A stretch of DNA of 41,204 nt. Origin: Candidatus Obscuribacterales bacterium. GTDB lineage: Bacteria > Cyanobacteriota > Vampirovibrionia > Obscuribacterales > Obscuribacteraceae. The stretch spans positions 1 through 41,204 of the forward strand of contig JAIELX010000110.1 in assembly GCA_019752635.1 (NCBI GenBank), written 5' to 3'. The notes beneath the pieces are model-generated. The model ran no database searches. It was not told the DNA's origin and worked only from the letters and a program-made list of their open reading frames with translations. Both the position numbers and the translations under genes were made by a program. This document shows, piece after piece, positions 25,734-35,375 of the stretch (position 1 is its first letter; each line of letters opens with the position of its first letter).

Positions 25734-28523
25734 ATGGATGTAGTTTTCGGCTGGGACTTAGATGGACAACAGTTTCCTGAAACGGCGAACGGACAACTAG
25801 CACACTTCAATTCGCAGATCTCTGGACCAAGCTCGCTGCTGATCTTGCTTGAGACCCGGCTGGGCTTGAAGAGACCTGCGGTTCCACGCGCGTTGCGAGT
25901 AGCCGACTACCTGGTCCTGCTTCGAAAGGCGGATGACGGCAATCAGTTCTACTCTTCCTCTCTCAGAGCCGATGCCTGGTCTACCAGCGACTATCTGCTG
26001 GCGCTGCGCGACGAGTTGATCGCATCCGGCTGGATGAAACAAAAGACAACCCTGGAGAAACTGGAGGCACTCACCAAAGTCGAACAGCTCGGAGCAATTC
26101 CTGATGGTTTCGGCGAACGTCTCCAACTGGTCAACGCGGCACTCAAGTCAAGTACCAAAGTCGTTTTCGAGCGCCTGCGAGTTGTCGGCGGCGTTTTGAG
26201 TTTGCCCTCCACTTGGAGAACTACTATCGGACTGCTGGTCGCCAGCGGTACAAAGCTCGAGGAACTTGCGTACAGCGCCACCGCACGTGATACCGATCTG
26301 CAACGCCTTCAGCAAAGGCTAACGTCGAGTCACAGCGCCGAGAAAGTCACCCTTACCGGTGATGGGTCACTCTGTGTGGTAGACGCTCACGATGAACTAC
26401 AGGCAGCGCAATTCACATCAGCCTGGCTTCACAACCATGGAGACTGCAGTGACGTAGTGCTGATTCGCGGCAGTGACTGCGCTTCACTTTCCCGAACATT
26501 CGAACGCTACATGTTGCCGAACATAGGTACGTCAGGGCGTTCACGCTTTCGCGCCATCCTGCAAGTACTGCCGCTGGCGTTTGAGGTGGTCTGCAGACCA
26601 CTAGACCCGAAGAAACTGGTCGAGCTACTCATTGTTCAAGGAGGTCCATTCCCAACTTGGATAGCGAAACCCCTCATTAACGCACTGCAACAAGCCCCGG
26701 GCATCGGCAGTCCGTTATGGTTCACCGCGTGGGAAGAATGTACTGCCAAGCAGGCAGAGTTTATTCAACGAGATGAGCCCGAACTTTCGAAGGCAGTGGC
26801 GACAGAACGGGCGGCGGAGAAGATTGGAAACTGGAAACTCTGGTTTGCCGAATGCGTATCCGCAAGCGACACAAATCACGCTATTTCTGCAGTCGACGCT
26901 GATGAGATATGCGGCAGAGTGCAGCAATGGGCAAAGCAGAAACGCGTGCCCGATCGCTTCATGCAGAACATGTACACCGTCGCAGCCGGACAAGCGAACA
27001 TGCTGCGCAAACTGATCGCGCGAGATGGCAGTGAGCGGATTTCGTTGACTCAAATGCGCAAAATGATCGACTCTGTAGCTGATTACGGCTCCTCGGTTTC
27101 AAACACGGAAGCTGCCGACTGGGCACTTGTCGATCATCCGGGACAAATTTGGGGACCAGCAAAAACAGTTGTTTGGTGGGGCTTCTCACAGCCACAGTTA
27201 GGCGTTGCTCGCACAGTCGTCTGGTCTGACGATGAGTACAAATTGATGCAAGAACATGGCATCACAATCGAGCGTCCCGTGGAAAAATTGCGGAGGGAAA
27301 GCTCATCCTGGCGCATGCCTATCCTTAACGCACAAAACCGCGTCATACTCGTAAAACCTCGAGTGATCTCGGGTCGGCGAGCCATCGCGCATCCGCTCTG
27401 GGACGAGATCACCAGCGTGGTTGAAGGCTCTTCATGGCAGAAAGTCACATGCGCGGCGTCCGAAGTCTACCGCCGTCCAACGGTAGAGTTTGGCAACACC
27501 GTAATCGAATGCGAAGAACAAAAACCTGTAGCGTTGCCCGGCGCGCTGCGAACCTGGACTGTGCAGCCAAACGCAATTAAACCGAGATTTAAGGAATCAT
27601 ACGCCAGCATAAACAAAATGCTCGGATGTCCATTAGCATGGGCGCTTCAGTATGGCGCGCAGATGTGGCAACCCAAAGCATTGAATCTTCCAGAGAAACA
27701 ATTGCTCCTCGGTACACTTGCCCACGCGGTCGTGAAAGACATGTACGATTCGAAAAGGCACTGGACCCCGCATGAGGCGCAGGAGCATGCTTCCAGGGCA
27801 GTTGAGACACTGATACCGCAAATGGCGGCAAGCTTGCAATTGCCGGGGTTGAGTCCTCAATTGCGAGAGGCAACAGAAGCAATCCCCGCTTCCGTGTTTC
27901 ATTTAGTCACCCTGTTGAACGACTCCGGTGCCACCGTCGAAGGTTGCGAAGTTCCGTTGAAAGTGGCGCTGTCTAAGTCCGCTGATCTAGCCGGAAAAGT
28001 CGACATGCTGATTAGATTGCCATCCGGTGAGCGCGCAGTGTTGGACTTCAAATGGTCATCGTCATCATACTGGTACCGCAAACAATTGGTGGAAGGAAAG
28101 GCGTTGCAGCTGGCAATTTATTCCTGGTTAGCCGCAGAAACTGATTCCCGGGAAAGGGAGGAAACCGAGCAAAAGGGAGGCGAGGTTGAGAGTCCCGATT
28201 TCGACGATGAACCGGCTGCCGAAGAAGCCTCGCAGATAGCCGGCTATTTCATGTTCCGACACGGAGAGCTCTTCTTCACCAGAGATGGTGTTTTCCCCCA
28301 ATACACCTTTGTAAGAAAAATGGCTCGAACGCTGGACGCCACCTTCAAAGCAACGTTGGAAGCCTACGAGCGCGCCCTCACAAAAATGCAGGGTGGCACC
28401 ATCATCGCAAAAGGAGTCGTCGACGATACGTTGGATGTCTTCGATCCCGAATCAACCTTGGCTGAGCCGCCATGCATGTTCTGCGATTTCGGGCATTTCT
28501 GCGGCAAAAGGGAACTGCAATGA
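25734..28523 (+). CDS. addB: AddB-like helicase-nuclease subunit (PD-(D/E)XK nuclease)
   Basis: 929 residues; ATG 25734 follows AGAGGTG. AddB-type organisation: a degenerate helicase-like N-terminal region without a clear Walker A, then a C-terminal PD-(D/E)XK nuclease. The nuclease shows GTLAHAVV, the catalytic VLDFKWSS (Asp771, Lys773) and ALQLAIYSWL (the Gln/Tyr motif). Cys914, Cys917 and Cys923 (CMFCDFGHFC) plus Cys632 (LGCPLAWAL) match the four-Cys iron-sulphur clamp known in AddB. It partners with the next gene through an ATGA overlap. Role: double-strand-break end resection for recombination, in the cytoplasm. An acidic insert of ~40 residues (about 800-840) interrupts the nuclease domain. 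Confidence 0.85.
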   Translation: MDVVFGWDLDGQQFPETANGQLAHFNSQISGPSSLLILLETRLGLKRPAVPRALRVADYLVLLRKADDGNQFYSSSLRADAWSTSDYLLALRDELIASGWMKQKTTLEKLEALTKVEQLGAIPDGFGERLQLVNAALKSSTKVVFERLRVVGGVLSLPSTWRTTIGLLVASGTKLEELAYSATARDTDLQRLQQRLTSSHSAEKVTLTGDGSLCVVDAHDELQAAQFTSAWLHNHGDCSDVVLIRGSDCASLSRTFERYMLPNIGTSGRSRFRAILQVLPLAFEVVCRPLDPKKLVELLIVQGGPFPTWIAKPLINALQQAPGIGSPLWFTAWEECTAKQAEFIQRDEPELSKAVATERAAEKIGNWKLWFAECVSASDTNHAISAVDADEICGRVQQWAKQKRVPDRFMQNMYTVAAGQANMLRKLIARDGSERISLTQMRKMIDSVADYGSSVSNTEAADWALVDHPGQIWGPAKTVVWWGFSQPQLGVARTVVWSDDEYKLMQEHGITIERPVEKLRRESSSWRMPILNAQNRVILVKPRVISGRRAIAHPLWDEITSVVEGSSWQKVTCAASEVYRRPTVEFGNTVIECEEQKPVALPGALRTWTVQPNAIKPRFKESYASINKMLGCPLAWALQYGAQMWQPKALNLPEKQLLLGTLAHAVVKDMYDSKRHWTPHEAQEHASRAVETLIPQMAASLQLPGLSPQLREATEAIPASVFHLVTLLNDSGATVEGCEVPLKVALSKSADLAGKVDMLIRLPSGERAVLDFKWSSSSYWYRKQLVEGKALQLAIYSWLAAETDSREREETEQKGGEVESPDFDDEPAAEEASQIAGYFMFRHGELFFTRDGVFPQYTFVRKMARTLDATFKATLEAYERALTKMQGGTIIAKGVVDDTLDVFDPESTLAEPPCMFCDFGHFCGKRELQ

Positions 28524-31500
28524 CAGTATCGGCAGACAAACGATCGCCCGGCATCGATATCGTCGGAGCTAGTGCCGGGACCGGTAAGACCACTCGCCTG
28601 GCCACGGAATTCATAAAAGCGGTCAGAGGCGACGAAAACCGAGGTCCAGTTGATCCAACGAAAATCATAGTCTGCACCTTTACCAAGAAAGCGGCAGAAG
28701 AAATCTCGGCACGCATCAGGCAAGAGCTATTGAAACAAGGGCTTGTGGATGAGGCGCAATTGGTTCTTGCCGGATACGTCGGCACTGTCAACTCAATCTG
28801 TGGTCGACTGCTCAAGGACTATGCGCTGGAATGTGGTTTGTCGCCGCATCAGGAAGTAATTCCGGAACAAATGCAGGGGCACCTCTTTTCCATCGCAACC
28901 GCCACAGTCCTTGATGCATTTGCACAACGCATTGAAGAGATCGCGAAACGCCTTTCCTTTACGGAAACGACTAAGAAAACAAGATTCGTAAGGCGTACTC
29001 ACTGGATGGACCACGTGAGAACGATCTCAAACTTTGCCCGTGCGAACGGCATGTCGGCCAGTACATTGCGTGCAAGTGCCGAACGATCGTGGGAAGGAAT
29101 GAAAGCGCATCTCGGGTCCGTATACGAGGGCTTTGATCCAGAGGAACTGGACCAGCTACTTACAGCTGAGCTGGAGCGAGTCGTTACAGGAATTGACGCA
29201 AGCAACGATCCCACAGAAGTAACGGAGAAAGCGCTACAGGAGTTACGAGCCTGCTTTGCTCGCTCACGAACGGAGGGGCTGAGCTGGCGAGACTGGGCCT
29301 CAATCAAGAAACTGGAAATAGGTCAGCAGAGCCGCCCGTTCATTAAGAACCTGCTTGGTGCCGCAACGGCGCTGCCTCGCCATCCGCGATTGCACAGCGA
29401 CCTCAAACACTACTTAACAAGCATCTTTGAATGCGCGGCAGAATCACTCGACGCATACCAGGCGTACAAAGCTGCCAACGGTCTGGTCGACTTCGTCGAC
29501 CAGGAGTATCTCACATTGAGCCTGCTCGATAGTCCTAGCGTGAGGGCATCGCTCAAATCGAGACTGGAGCTGGTGCTAATTGACGAGTTTCAAGACACAA
29601 GTCCTATCCAACTAGCGCTCTTCATTAAGTTAGCCAGCATTGTCGAGCAGTCGGTGTGGGTTGGCGACATAAAACAGGCTATCTACGGATTTCGCGGAAC
29701 AGATCCACAACTGATGCAAAAGGCTTCAATGCTGTTCAATCAGCAACCACCGCTGGGACAGTCATACCGATCTCGCCCCGAGCTGGTCGAGTTCTCCAAC
29801 GAGATGTTCAAGCGCGTATTCGCAGAACACGGCATGAATGAAAGCGACGTGGTCATTCGACCGTCAGGAAAGCGTGCCGAATCACACACTCACACAATTG
29901 AAGTATGGCGCTGCAACGGACAGTTGTTAACCGACTGCTTCTCTTCAGTATCAGTAGCGGTGCGTGAGTTCGTTCACGGAGATGGCGCGCCGATGATCGA
30001 AGACCCGCATTCAGGTTTGCTGCGACCGATACGCGGCTCCGACATCGCAATTCTATGTCGCAAAAATGATCACTGCTCCAAAATTGCCACCGCCTTGTCC
30101 GAGCAAGGTTTGCGTGTAGCGATGACGCGTGACGGATTACTCGAAACACCGGAATGCATGCTGACTATCGCAGCGCTCAGGTATCTTGTTGATGCCAGCG
30201 ACAAAGTGGCACTAGGCACCATAGTTCACCTGACTCGAGACTATCAGTCCACAGACCAGTCGGCATGGCTGCGAGAATGGCTGTCCGCCGGATACAATCA
30301 GGACAAGTTGTTGCCAAACCAAGAAGCTTTTGATTCGGCCCGAGCGCAGCTCGCCAGAATTACCATCGGTGATTCCATCAATCTAGCGATGAATCTCAGC
30401 CGTGTTCTAGAGCTGGTGTGCGCGTGGGGCAGTGCGCCCTACCGTATGCTCAATCTAGATGCACTGCGAGGGCTCGCAGTGGAGTACGAAGACACTTGTG
30501 CCATGGCACGCACATCGGTCACCATCACGGGCTTTCTGTCCTATCTCGACCAGCTGGAAGAGAGCGCTCAACCCGCTAGCGTCGATGTCGATGCGGTGCA
30601 AGTCTTAACCTATCACGCTTCCAAGGGTCTGGAGTGGCCGGTGGTGATTCTTGCCGATTTGGACTCCGGTGCGGCACCGAAGGTACACAAAGACTTGTGC
30701 AAAGTTACCGTAGAACCAGCCTCGGAAGAGTTCGATGTATCCAATCCGCTAAAAGGCAGATGGATTCGTTTCTGGCCATGGCCATTCGGCTCAATTGAAA
30801 AAGACGGGTATTTTGATGCCAGCGCCGAAGTTTCGCCCGAGTTCAACGCAGCAATTCAACGAGTGCGAGCCGAAAACGCGCGCCTGATGTACGTTGGTAT
30901 CACGCGCGCGCGCGACATGTTGATTCTTGCCGCTTACGTCGGACGAAAGAAGAATGATAATGGCATTCAATGGCTAGACGAGCTCCAATTCGAGGGAGCA
31001 CCGGTACTTCGACTTCCAATGAAACCAGAGGAAAAGCATATAGTTGTCGGTGCGACACGTCACAACGCAAGGCACTTCACGTTCGATTGCACGGACGCAG
31101 GTCCAGGTCTGCGAAGTCCCGGAGAAGCGACCTACTCTCCGCGCAGACCTCAGCCGAACGCCAAAACGAGTGCGGCGCTCCCCTACTTCCTCCAGCCAAG
31201 CTCCCTTACACTTGCGCCTACTACAAAGAATGTCGACTCGGCCGTAAAACTAATTGATATTGGCGAACGAATTGCCATAACAGGAACGGTCGATATGACA
31301 CTGCTTGGCGAGTGTGTTCACAGTTTTCTTGCCGTAAACGACTCCAGCGCTAACCACGACGAACAGCTCGCGCTGGCAGATCGCATTCGAATCTTGTGGC
31401 AAGTCGATCACATCAAAAGCGAAGATTTGATCATCATAAGTAGTCGATTTGATGCATTCCTGAAGAGCGAATTCGGCACCCACAGACGGTATGATGAGTG

Positions 31501-31765
31501 CCCTGTAACCGCGCGTATGAACTCGCAGCGCTTACGCGGAATCATTGATGTATTGGTGGAAAAAGACAACGGCTTTCACATCGTGGACCATAAAACATTT
31601 CCCGGACCAACGGAGCAATGGGCGGCAAAAGCACACAGTTATCTTGCCCAGCTCACTGCATACAAGCACGCGATCGAGCAAGCAACGAGTCTACCGGTGC
31701 ACAGACTGCTGATCCACATGCCAATTATCGGCAAGGTGCTTGAGCTAAAAGGCACGGAGCCCTAG
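28520..31765 (+). CDS. addA: AddA-like UvrD/RecB-family helicase-nuclease
   Basis: Start at ATG 28520, which overlaps the upstream TGA as ATGA and has AAGGGA before it; the frame runs back to 28472. 1081 residues. Superfamily 1A helicase motifs: Walker A GASAGTGKTT near the N-terminus, motif Ia IVCTFTKKAAEEI, Walker B LVLIDEFQDTS, motif III VGDIKQAIYGFRG, motif IV QSYRSRPEL, motif V LTYHASKGLEWPVV, motif VI YVGITRARDML. A RecB-type nuclease lies at the end: GECVHSF, GIIDVLVEKD and IVDHKTF (Asp/Lys catalytic pair), then YLAQLTAYKHAIE. With the AddB-like partner it should form an ATP-driven end-resecting complex; Chi specificity cannot be read. Confidence 0.9.
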   Translation: MTVSADKRSPGIDIVGASAGTGKTTRLATEFIKAVRGDENRGPVDPTKIIVCTFTKKAAEEISARIRQELLKQGLVDEAQLVLAGYVGTVNSICGRLLKDYALECGLSPHQEVIPEQMQGHLFSIATATVLDAFAQRIEEIAKRLSFTETTKKTRFVRRTHWMDHVRTISNFARANGMSASTLRASAERSWEGMKAHLGSVYEGFDPEELDQLLTAELERVVTGIDASNDPTEVTEKALQELRACFARSRTEGLSWRDWASIKKLEIGQQSRPFIKNLLGAATALPRHPRLHSDLKHYLTSIFECAAESLDAYQAYKAANGLVDFVDQEYLTLSLLDSPSVRASLKSRLELVLIDEFQDTSPIQLALFIKLASIVEQSVWVGDIKQAIYGFRGTDPQLMQKASMLFNQQPPLGQSYRSRPELVEFSNEMFKRVFAEHGMNESDVVIRPSGKRAESHTHTIEVWRCNGQLLTDCFSSVSVAVREFVHGDGAPMIEDPHSGLLRPIRGSDIAILCRKNDHCSKIATALSEQGLRVAMTRDGLLETPECMLTIAALRYLVDASDKVALGTIVHLTRDYQSTDQSAWLREWLSAGYNQDKLLPNQEAFDSARAQLARITIGDSINLAMNLSRVLELVCAWGSAPYRMLNLDALRGLAVEYEDTCAMARTSVTITGFLSYLDQLEESAQPASVDVDAVQVLTYHASKGLEWPVVILADLDSGAAPKVHKDLCKVTVEPASEEFDVSNPLKGRWIRFWPWPFGSIEKDGYFDASAEVSPEFNAAIQRVRAENARLMYVGITRARDMLILAAYVGRKKNDNGIQWLDELQFEGAPVLRLPMKPEEKHIVVGATRHNARHFTFDCTDAGPGLRSPGEATYSPRRPQPNAKTSAALPYFLQPSSLTLAPTTKNVDSAVKLIDIGERIAITGTVDMTLLGECVHSFLAVNDSSANHDEQLALADRIRILWQVDHIKSEDLIIISSRFDAFLKSEFGTHRRYDECPVTARMNSQRLRGIIDVLVEKDNGFHIVDHKTFPGPTEQWAAKAHSYLAQLTAYKHAIEQATSLPVHRLLIHMPIIGKVLELKGTEP

Positions 31766-31889
31766 AGTCCGACTAAGAGTCTTCAGAGTCTCTTCCCCAA
31801 TCACAAAGCTAATATCCCAAACTCAACATTTTCGCAAGGGCGAAGAGTGTAAGTTCTATCTGGAGCGAGTCAGTGAGCGAGGACAGTTT

Positions 31890-32174
31890 ATGAGCTATGA
31901 AATGACTGAAGATTTTGACAACGACCGTGAGGAAAGGGAAGAGGACGATGACGACGACGGCGAGCTTTGCGCCGATAACGATTCCGTCAGCGAACGGCTT
32001 CACAAGGCAGGTCTCACCTACAAGACGGACGAAGCACTTGATGCCGCAGGACGCATTCTCCCGACAGTAAAGGGATTCAGCCTCTTCAACCCGTCTACGT
32101 GGCAGCTCCGAGACTTCTTGCCGATCATAATTATCGATACCAACGAGACGGTTACATTGACGCGGAAGAAGTAA
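31890..32174 (+). CDS. Small acidic-leader hypothetical protein
   Basis: 94 residues from ATG 31890, well supported by GAGGA (31879-31883) with a 6-nt spacer. The first ~30 residues are a dense Asp/Glu run (including EEDDDDDGE), then an ordinary mixed domain (RLHKAGLTYKTDEALDAAG) and a hydrophobic strand FLPIIIIDT. No signal peptide. A longer antisense frame exists but has no such ribosome-binding site. Similar acidic N-termini occur in the genes at 8105, 33128 and 33978. Function unknown. Confidence 0.6.
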   Translation: MSYEMTEDFDNDREEREEDDDDDGELCADNDSVSERLHKAGLTYKTDEALDAAGRILPTVKGFSLFNPSTWQLRDFLPIIIIDTNETVTLTRKK

Positions 32175-32205
32175 CACCAAACTCCATTTAGCCCCGCACA
32201 GGCGA

Positions 32206-32243
32206 AAACTAGCTCGCGAAGTCTTAGAATTCCGAGCTAGTTT
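32206..32243. terminator. Bidirectional terminator-like hairpin
   Basis: 11-bp perfect arms (32206-32216 and 32233-32243) with a 16-nt loop between two convergent genes that end at 32174 (+) and 32268 (-). Short T runs (three to four) follow the stem on both strands. Placement is ideal; the large loop and short T runs lower certainty. Confidence 0.5.
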
Positions 32244-32267
32244 CCGCCGTTGAGTCCTAGTCAGGTT

Positions 32268-33128
32268 TTACGGCAAAGGATTTCTTCTACCGTTGATGAA
32301 GTGACCGCGCAAGGTGTCTACGGCTTTCGCTTCACTGGGCTTACCGACAATCGGTCCTGCATGGCCGGCGATGAACTCAGACCGGAATGATTTGACACCT
32401 TCGTTGGTGACGGTCATCGAAGTGTTGAACTGATGAGCTCCACCAGCTTCAGAAACGGTAATACTACCGACACTGATATTTCCCTTGTTGCCGACAAAAC
32501 TCGAATTCAGATAAATTCCGTAGTCTTCAACCAAATCATCGTTGAAAGCTCGGAGCAGTCTCTTGACGCTGCGAAGCTCCTCTTCAGAGAAGGAGACCCC
32601 TTTCATAAGCTTCTGCAACTTTTCTGCATCCAGCTTACCAGAAGCGAGCTGTTCGCCGATTTCTTTCATCAGAGGTCCAACGGGAGTCTTCTCCAATCCA
32701 AGATCCTTCAGTGATTGATTCCAACTTTCCTTGAACTCGGCAGCATTCTTAGCCTCAATGGCGAGTGCTTCTCGCTCAATCTTCTCCAGAGGCAGAATAC
32801 GGTCGAATTTCAATTGGTCGGCCGTCGGAAATTCGACTTGACGGCGCGGCGCGTCCGGTCCCTTAAAGCCGGTGCAAACATTCGGGATATCCATTTTGTT
32901 CGATATCTTATTCACCGGTCCGGATGTGTCAGTAAAATCCAGAACCGATCTTTCCTGCACCGGTCCGTTAGCGACAACTCGATCCTTCATCACGGCGCTT
33001 GTCGTCGGAACGGATCTTTGAGGTTGATCATAAATCTGACTGAATAAGTTGCCGCCCTCATCGCAATCATCGTCGGATTCTGTTTCGTCGATAGCAGCAG
33101 CGCCTTCATATAATTCATCGTTAAACAT
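32268..33128 (-). CDS. Hypothetical protein with acidic N-terminus
   Basis: 286 residues from ATG 33128, which has GGAGAGG (33142-33136) with a 7-nt spacer; the frame extends to a TTG at 33146, less likely. The N-terminus is acidic (ETESDDDCDEGGNLF), followed by a disordered region with basic patches, a helical segment (about 110-200, EKIEREALAIEAKNAAEFKES, EQLASGKLDAEKLQKLMKGV) and a beta-rich C-terminal domain (about 205-275, NKGNISVGSITVSEAG, GAHQFNTSMTVTNEG). No signal peptide. The domain is unknown to me. Two copies of a 14-bp direct repeat lie upstream at 33406-33447. Confidence 0.7.
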   Translation of the reverse strand: MFNDELYEGAAAIDETESDDDCDEGGNLFSQIYDQPQRSVPTTSAVMKDRVVANGPVQERSVLDFTDTSGPVNKISNKMDIPNVCTGFKGPDAPRRQVEFPTADQLKFDRILPLEKIEREALAIEAKNAAEFKESWNQSLKDLGLEKTPVGPLMKEIGEQLASGKLDAEKLQKLMKGVSFSEEELRSVKRLLRAFNDDLVEDYGIYLNSSFVGNKGNISVGSITVSEAGGAHQFNTSMTVTNEGVKSFRSEFIAGHAGPIVGKPSEAKAVDTLRGHFINGRRNPLP

Positions 33129-33642
33129 GTTCTTGCCTCTCCGCAAAATTTACTGTGGTGGTATGAGTACAGAATATTCCTAAGCCGCCAACCGGGAAAT
33201 GTATTGTCGCGCAAACATAGGTTCGCAAAGCGACAGATCATCGCTGTTCATTGTGTGGAATTGCACACACCACTAGTGATGGCACTCGTAATTTTCCCAT
33301 GGCAACAACAAGAACCTCAAAGCACCAGACACGCTGGAGATTCGGTCCTTTATCGGCTTGCTGCAGATGCCCGAATAAACCGACGAAAGAACGTGACAAA
33401 GACGCTGCGCAATATCACATGTAAAACTCAAAATGCGCAATATCACAGCTGACCAAAAGGCTAACAGGCTGTCATTCAGGCAAGCTTGAGGAATCCATTG
33501 GCTCGACTGTGGTATCACCAATCACCAGGTCACAACGATGGAGTTCTTGCAAATCACAAAAATAGTTACGCATTCGCGCTGCTGGATTGTGCGATCCGTC
33601 AAGCTTTAGAAGACGAGAGAATAGCCCGGCATACGACTGGCA
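33129..33642. other. Non-coding stretch with a direct repeat
   Basis: About 510 nt between two minus-strand genes. I see no convincing gene. It holds the direct repeat at 33406-33447 and should contain the promoter of the 33128 gene. Confidence 0.5.
33406..33447. repeat. Pair of 14-bp direct repeats
   Basis: TGCGCAATATCACA occurs at 33406-33419 and 33434-33447, 28 bp apart start to start, in the long region upstream of the minus-strand gene at 33128. On that gene's strand each reads TGTGATATTGCGCA. Same-orientation copies near a gene start could be a regulator-binding pair. Confidence 0.5.
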
Positions 33643-33978
33643 TCAGGCAATCTGACTCATCAGTATTCCAATGCGGTTAGATACTTCTATGATCAACACT
33701 TCGTGATCATGTGGCATCGCACGATGGCATTCTTGCGAGTCCATCGGTCGCAAAGGAAGAGGTGCCATTCTTGAGCAATGAATCGTAGGCTTTTCTGACG
33801 CCGCGCGCCCCAAAGCATTCAATGCTCCGCCGACCTTACTTACTTCACCATTGGCATTCACTGCGCTCCCCGGCATGCTGACGGCTTCACAGATCCACTG
33901 ACTCATAGCCGAATGATCGTATTCGTGCTCGTCTTGTTCGTCGGCTCGATCAACATCCAGCTCCTCAAAATCAGTCAC
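33643..33978 (-). CDS. Small hypothetical protein with acidic N-terminus
   Basis: 111 residues from GTG 33978, which is backed by AGGAGAAAGGA immediately upstream. The frame runs back to 34059 but the extra part lacks a ribosome-binding site. The N-terminus (FEELDVDRADEQDEHEYDHS) is strongly acidic. The middle is helical (QWICEAV, GEVSKVGGALNALGRAA) and the end may be a strand-helix (HEVLIIEVSNRIGILMSQI). No signal peptide, no known family. It is divergent from the secreted protein at 34375 over about 400 nt in which I find no other gene. Confidence 0.55.
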   Translation of the reverse strand: MTDFEELDVDRADEQDEHEYDHSAMSQWICEAVSMPGSAVNANGEVSKVGGALNALGRAASEKPTIHCSRMAPLPLRPMDSQECHRAMPHDHEVLIIEVSNRIGILMSQIA

Positions 33979-34374
33979 GATCCTTTCTCCTGGAAATGAT
34001 GGTCTTCTGTGTTCGGCATGACAATAGTAAGCCACAGCAAATACCAGGTCAGGGTGCACTTCTACCTCGACCTGTGCACGTCGAGGCAGTAGTAAATTTA
34101 CGATCTCTCAACGATCAGTCGCTAGAGTATTTTCTATTTGCTGCATAAGTCGCAAGCCGCACGTAACCGGGATTGCAATCCAACGAAAATCGTCGTTGCT
34201 CAGTGCTTCCGTGGATAGGTGTACTAGACGATGAATCGGCGGAGTAAGCTCGCAAATCAAAGACAACGGAAGTAAAAGCTGTAGTAATATTAGGCTTGCA
34301 GTTTCAGTAGAGGCAGATGCCTGATTCTGTCAGGACTCCGCATGACGCTCAAATGGCTTGGGAAGGGGAATTAC

Positions 34375-34851
34375 ATGTTTCAACAAAACAAACAGCTCAG
34401 CTTAACTACTCTAGCGTTTCTTTTGTCTGGACTTTCTGGCGCCTTCGCCAGCCCCTCAAACATCGTCGGATTTCAGCTTTATGAAGGCAACGAGAGTCTG
34501 CCACCGCAATATCAGCATGTCAAAATCATCAAAGGAACGATTAAAAAGGGCACCATCACTATCACCTACAGCAGGCGAGTCGCGGACAAAAACATCGAAC
34601 ACAAACTGAAACTCACAGGCAACGACTATGCAACCTGTTTGAAAACAGTAAGAGCTACCTCTCTCAAGTCGATTATTTTAGCGCCTGGTGCGCCGGCAGG
34701 AGGTAGCACCGGATTTGATATCACATTGATTCAGCCGGCAGGAAAGTCGGAGAGCGGGGAACCCTCCAACGCGGCAGATTGGGTGCATCTTAAAGGTTTG
34801 ATTGAATCGAGAATTTCGGCCGACACGGCTAACAGTTCGAAAGGCAACTGA
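34375..34851 (+). CDS. Small secreted protein, function unknown
   Basis: 158 residues. ATG 34375 is preferred over the in-frame ATG 34342 because GGAAGGGG lies just upstream of it and a clean signal peptide begins there (basic/polar start, hydrophobic LTTLAFLLSGLSG, then AFASP as a likely cleavage site). The mature part is beta-rich (NIVGFQLYEG, HVKIIKGTIKKGTITITYS, HKLKLTGNDYATCL) and ends in a Ser/Lys-rich tail. I recognise no family. It probably sits in the periplasm or outside the cell. Confidence 0.7.
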   Translation: MFQQNKQLSLTTLAFLLSGLSGAFASPSNIVGFQLYEGNESLPPQYQHVKIIKGTIKKGTITITYSRRVADKNIEHKLKLTGNDYATCLKTVRATSLKSIILAPGAPAGGSTGFDITLIQPAGKSESGEPSNAADWVHLKGLIESRISADTANSSKGN

Positions 34852-34871
34852 GTAAATCGCGCCGGTTATTG

Positions 34872-35108
34872 TTAGACAAGGATGCTGTCAGTTTGGTAAC
34901 AGTCGTATGCATGATCCGGATGGGTTATTGCAATTACCAGACGATCAATCTCGGTGAACCTTAGATTCACTCGTCCAACTCTCACCACTCCCAGCCGGGC
35001 CCAGGATATCGGCACCCGCAGAGCAACAAACTCGCTGCCCCACTCCTCGATCACAGCAGTGAGGCGCATACAGAGTTCTTTCTCTAACTTATCGCTAATG
35101 CAAAACAT
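34872..35108 (-). CDS. Small hypothetical protein
   Basis: 78 residues from ATG 35108 (an in-frame TTG lies 6 nt upstream). The sequence looks protein-like: a helix (DKLEKELCMRLTAVIEEWG) followed by strands (EFVALRVPI, LGVVRVGRVNLRF, RLVIAIT). GGTGGACG upstream is a fair ribosome-binding site. Convergent with the secreted protein ending at 34851. Could still be chance. Confidence 0.4.
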   Translation of the reverse strand: MFCISDKLEKELCMRLTAVIEEWGSEFVALRVPISWARLGVVRVGRVNLRFTEIDRLVIAITHPDHAYDCYQTDSILV

Positions 35109-35246
35109 GTCCAACGTCCACCGGATTCGCCAACCATCACATCGCCTGATTCGACCAATGTAATCGGTATTTGTTTCCGTTTTGTTGCGCCATCTACCAT
35201 GCGAAATTTAAAGAGGACAAAGTACGCTCGGCAGTCTAATAAGGAT

Positions 35247-35274
35247 GGTCACCAAATTTCGAGATTTGGTGACC
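35247..35274. terminator. Perfect hairpin, possible terminator
   Basis: 11-bp arms (35247-35257 and 35264-35274) with a 6-nt loop, followed on the plus strand by AGTTTT. No plus-strand gene ends nearby, so it may instead serve as a second stop behind the tRNA or as a protein-binding palindrome. Confidence 0.4.
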
Positions 35275-35332
35275 AGTTTTACAATGACTTTTCAGCAGTG
35301 GTAGCCAAGCGCATCGCCCGCTTTTCTCCTGC

Positions 35333-35363
35333 AAAAAAAATGCGACTTCCCGTCGAAAGTCGC
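35333..35363 (-). terminator. Terminator of tRNA-Val
   Basis: On the minus strand a 7-bp stem (35363-35357 with 35348-35342) is followed by one A and eight T (35340-35333). It begins 12 nt after the tRNA 3' end, so the tRNA is probably a single-gene transcript. Confidence 0.85.
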
Positions 35364-35375
35364 TTCGGTCTGTTA

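Noticed and set aside
31809..32180. 123-codon minus-strand frame
   Set aside because: The opposite-strand 94-residue gene has a good ribosome-binding site; the hydrophobic stretch here is the complement of its acidic run.
35247..35274. tRNA-adjacent palindrome as an integration attachment site
   Set aside because: No integrase or second copy of the tRNA 3' end is present in the window.
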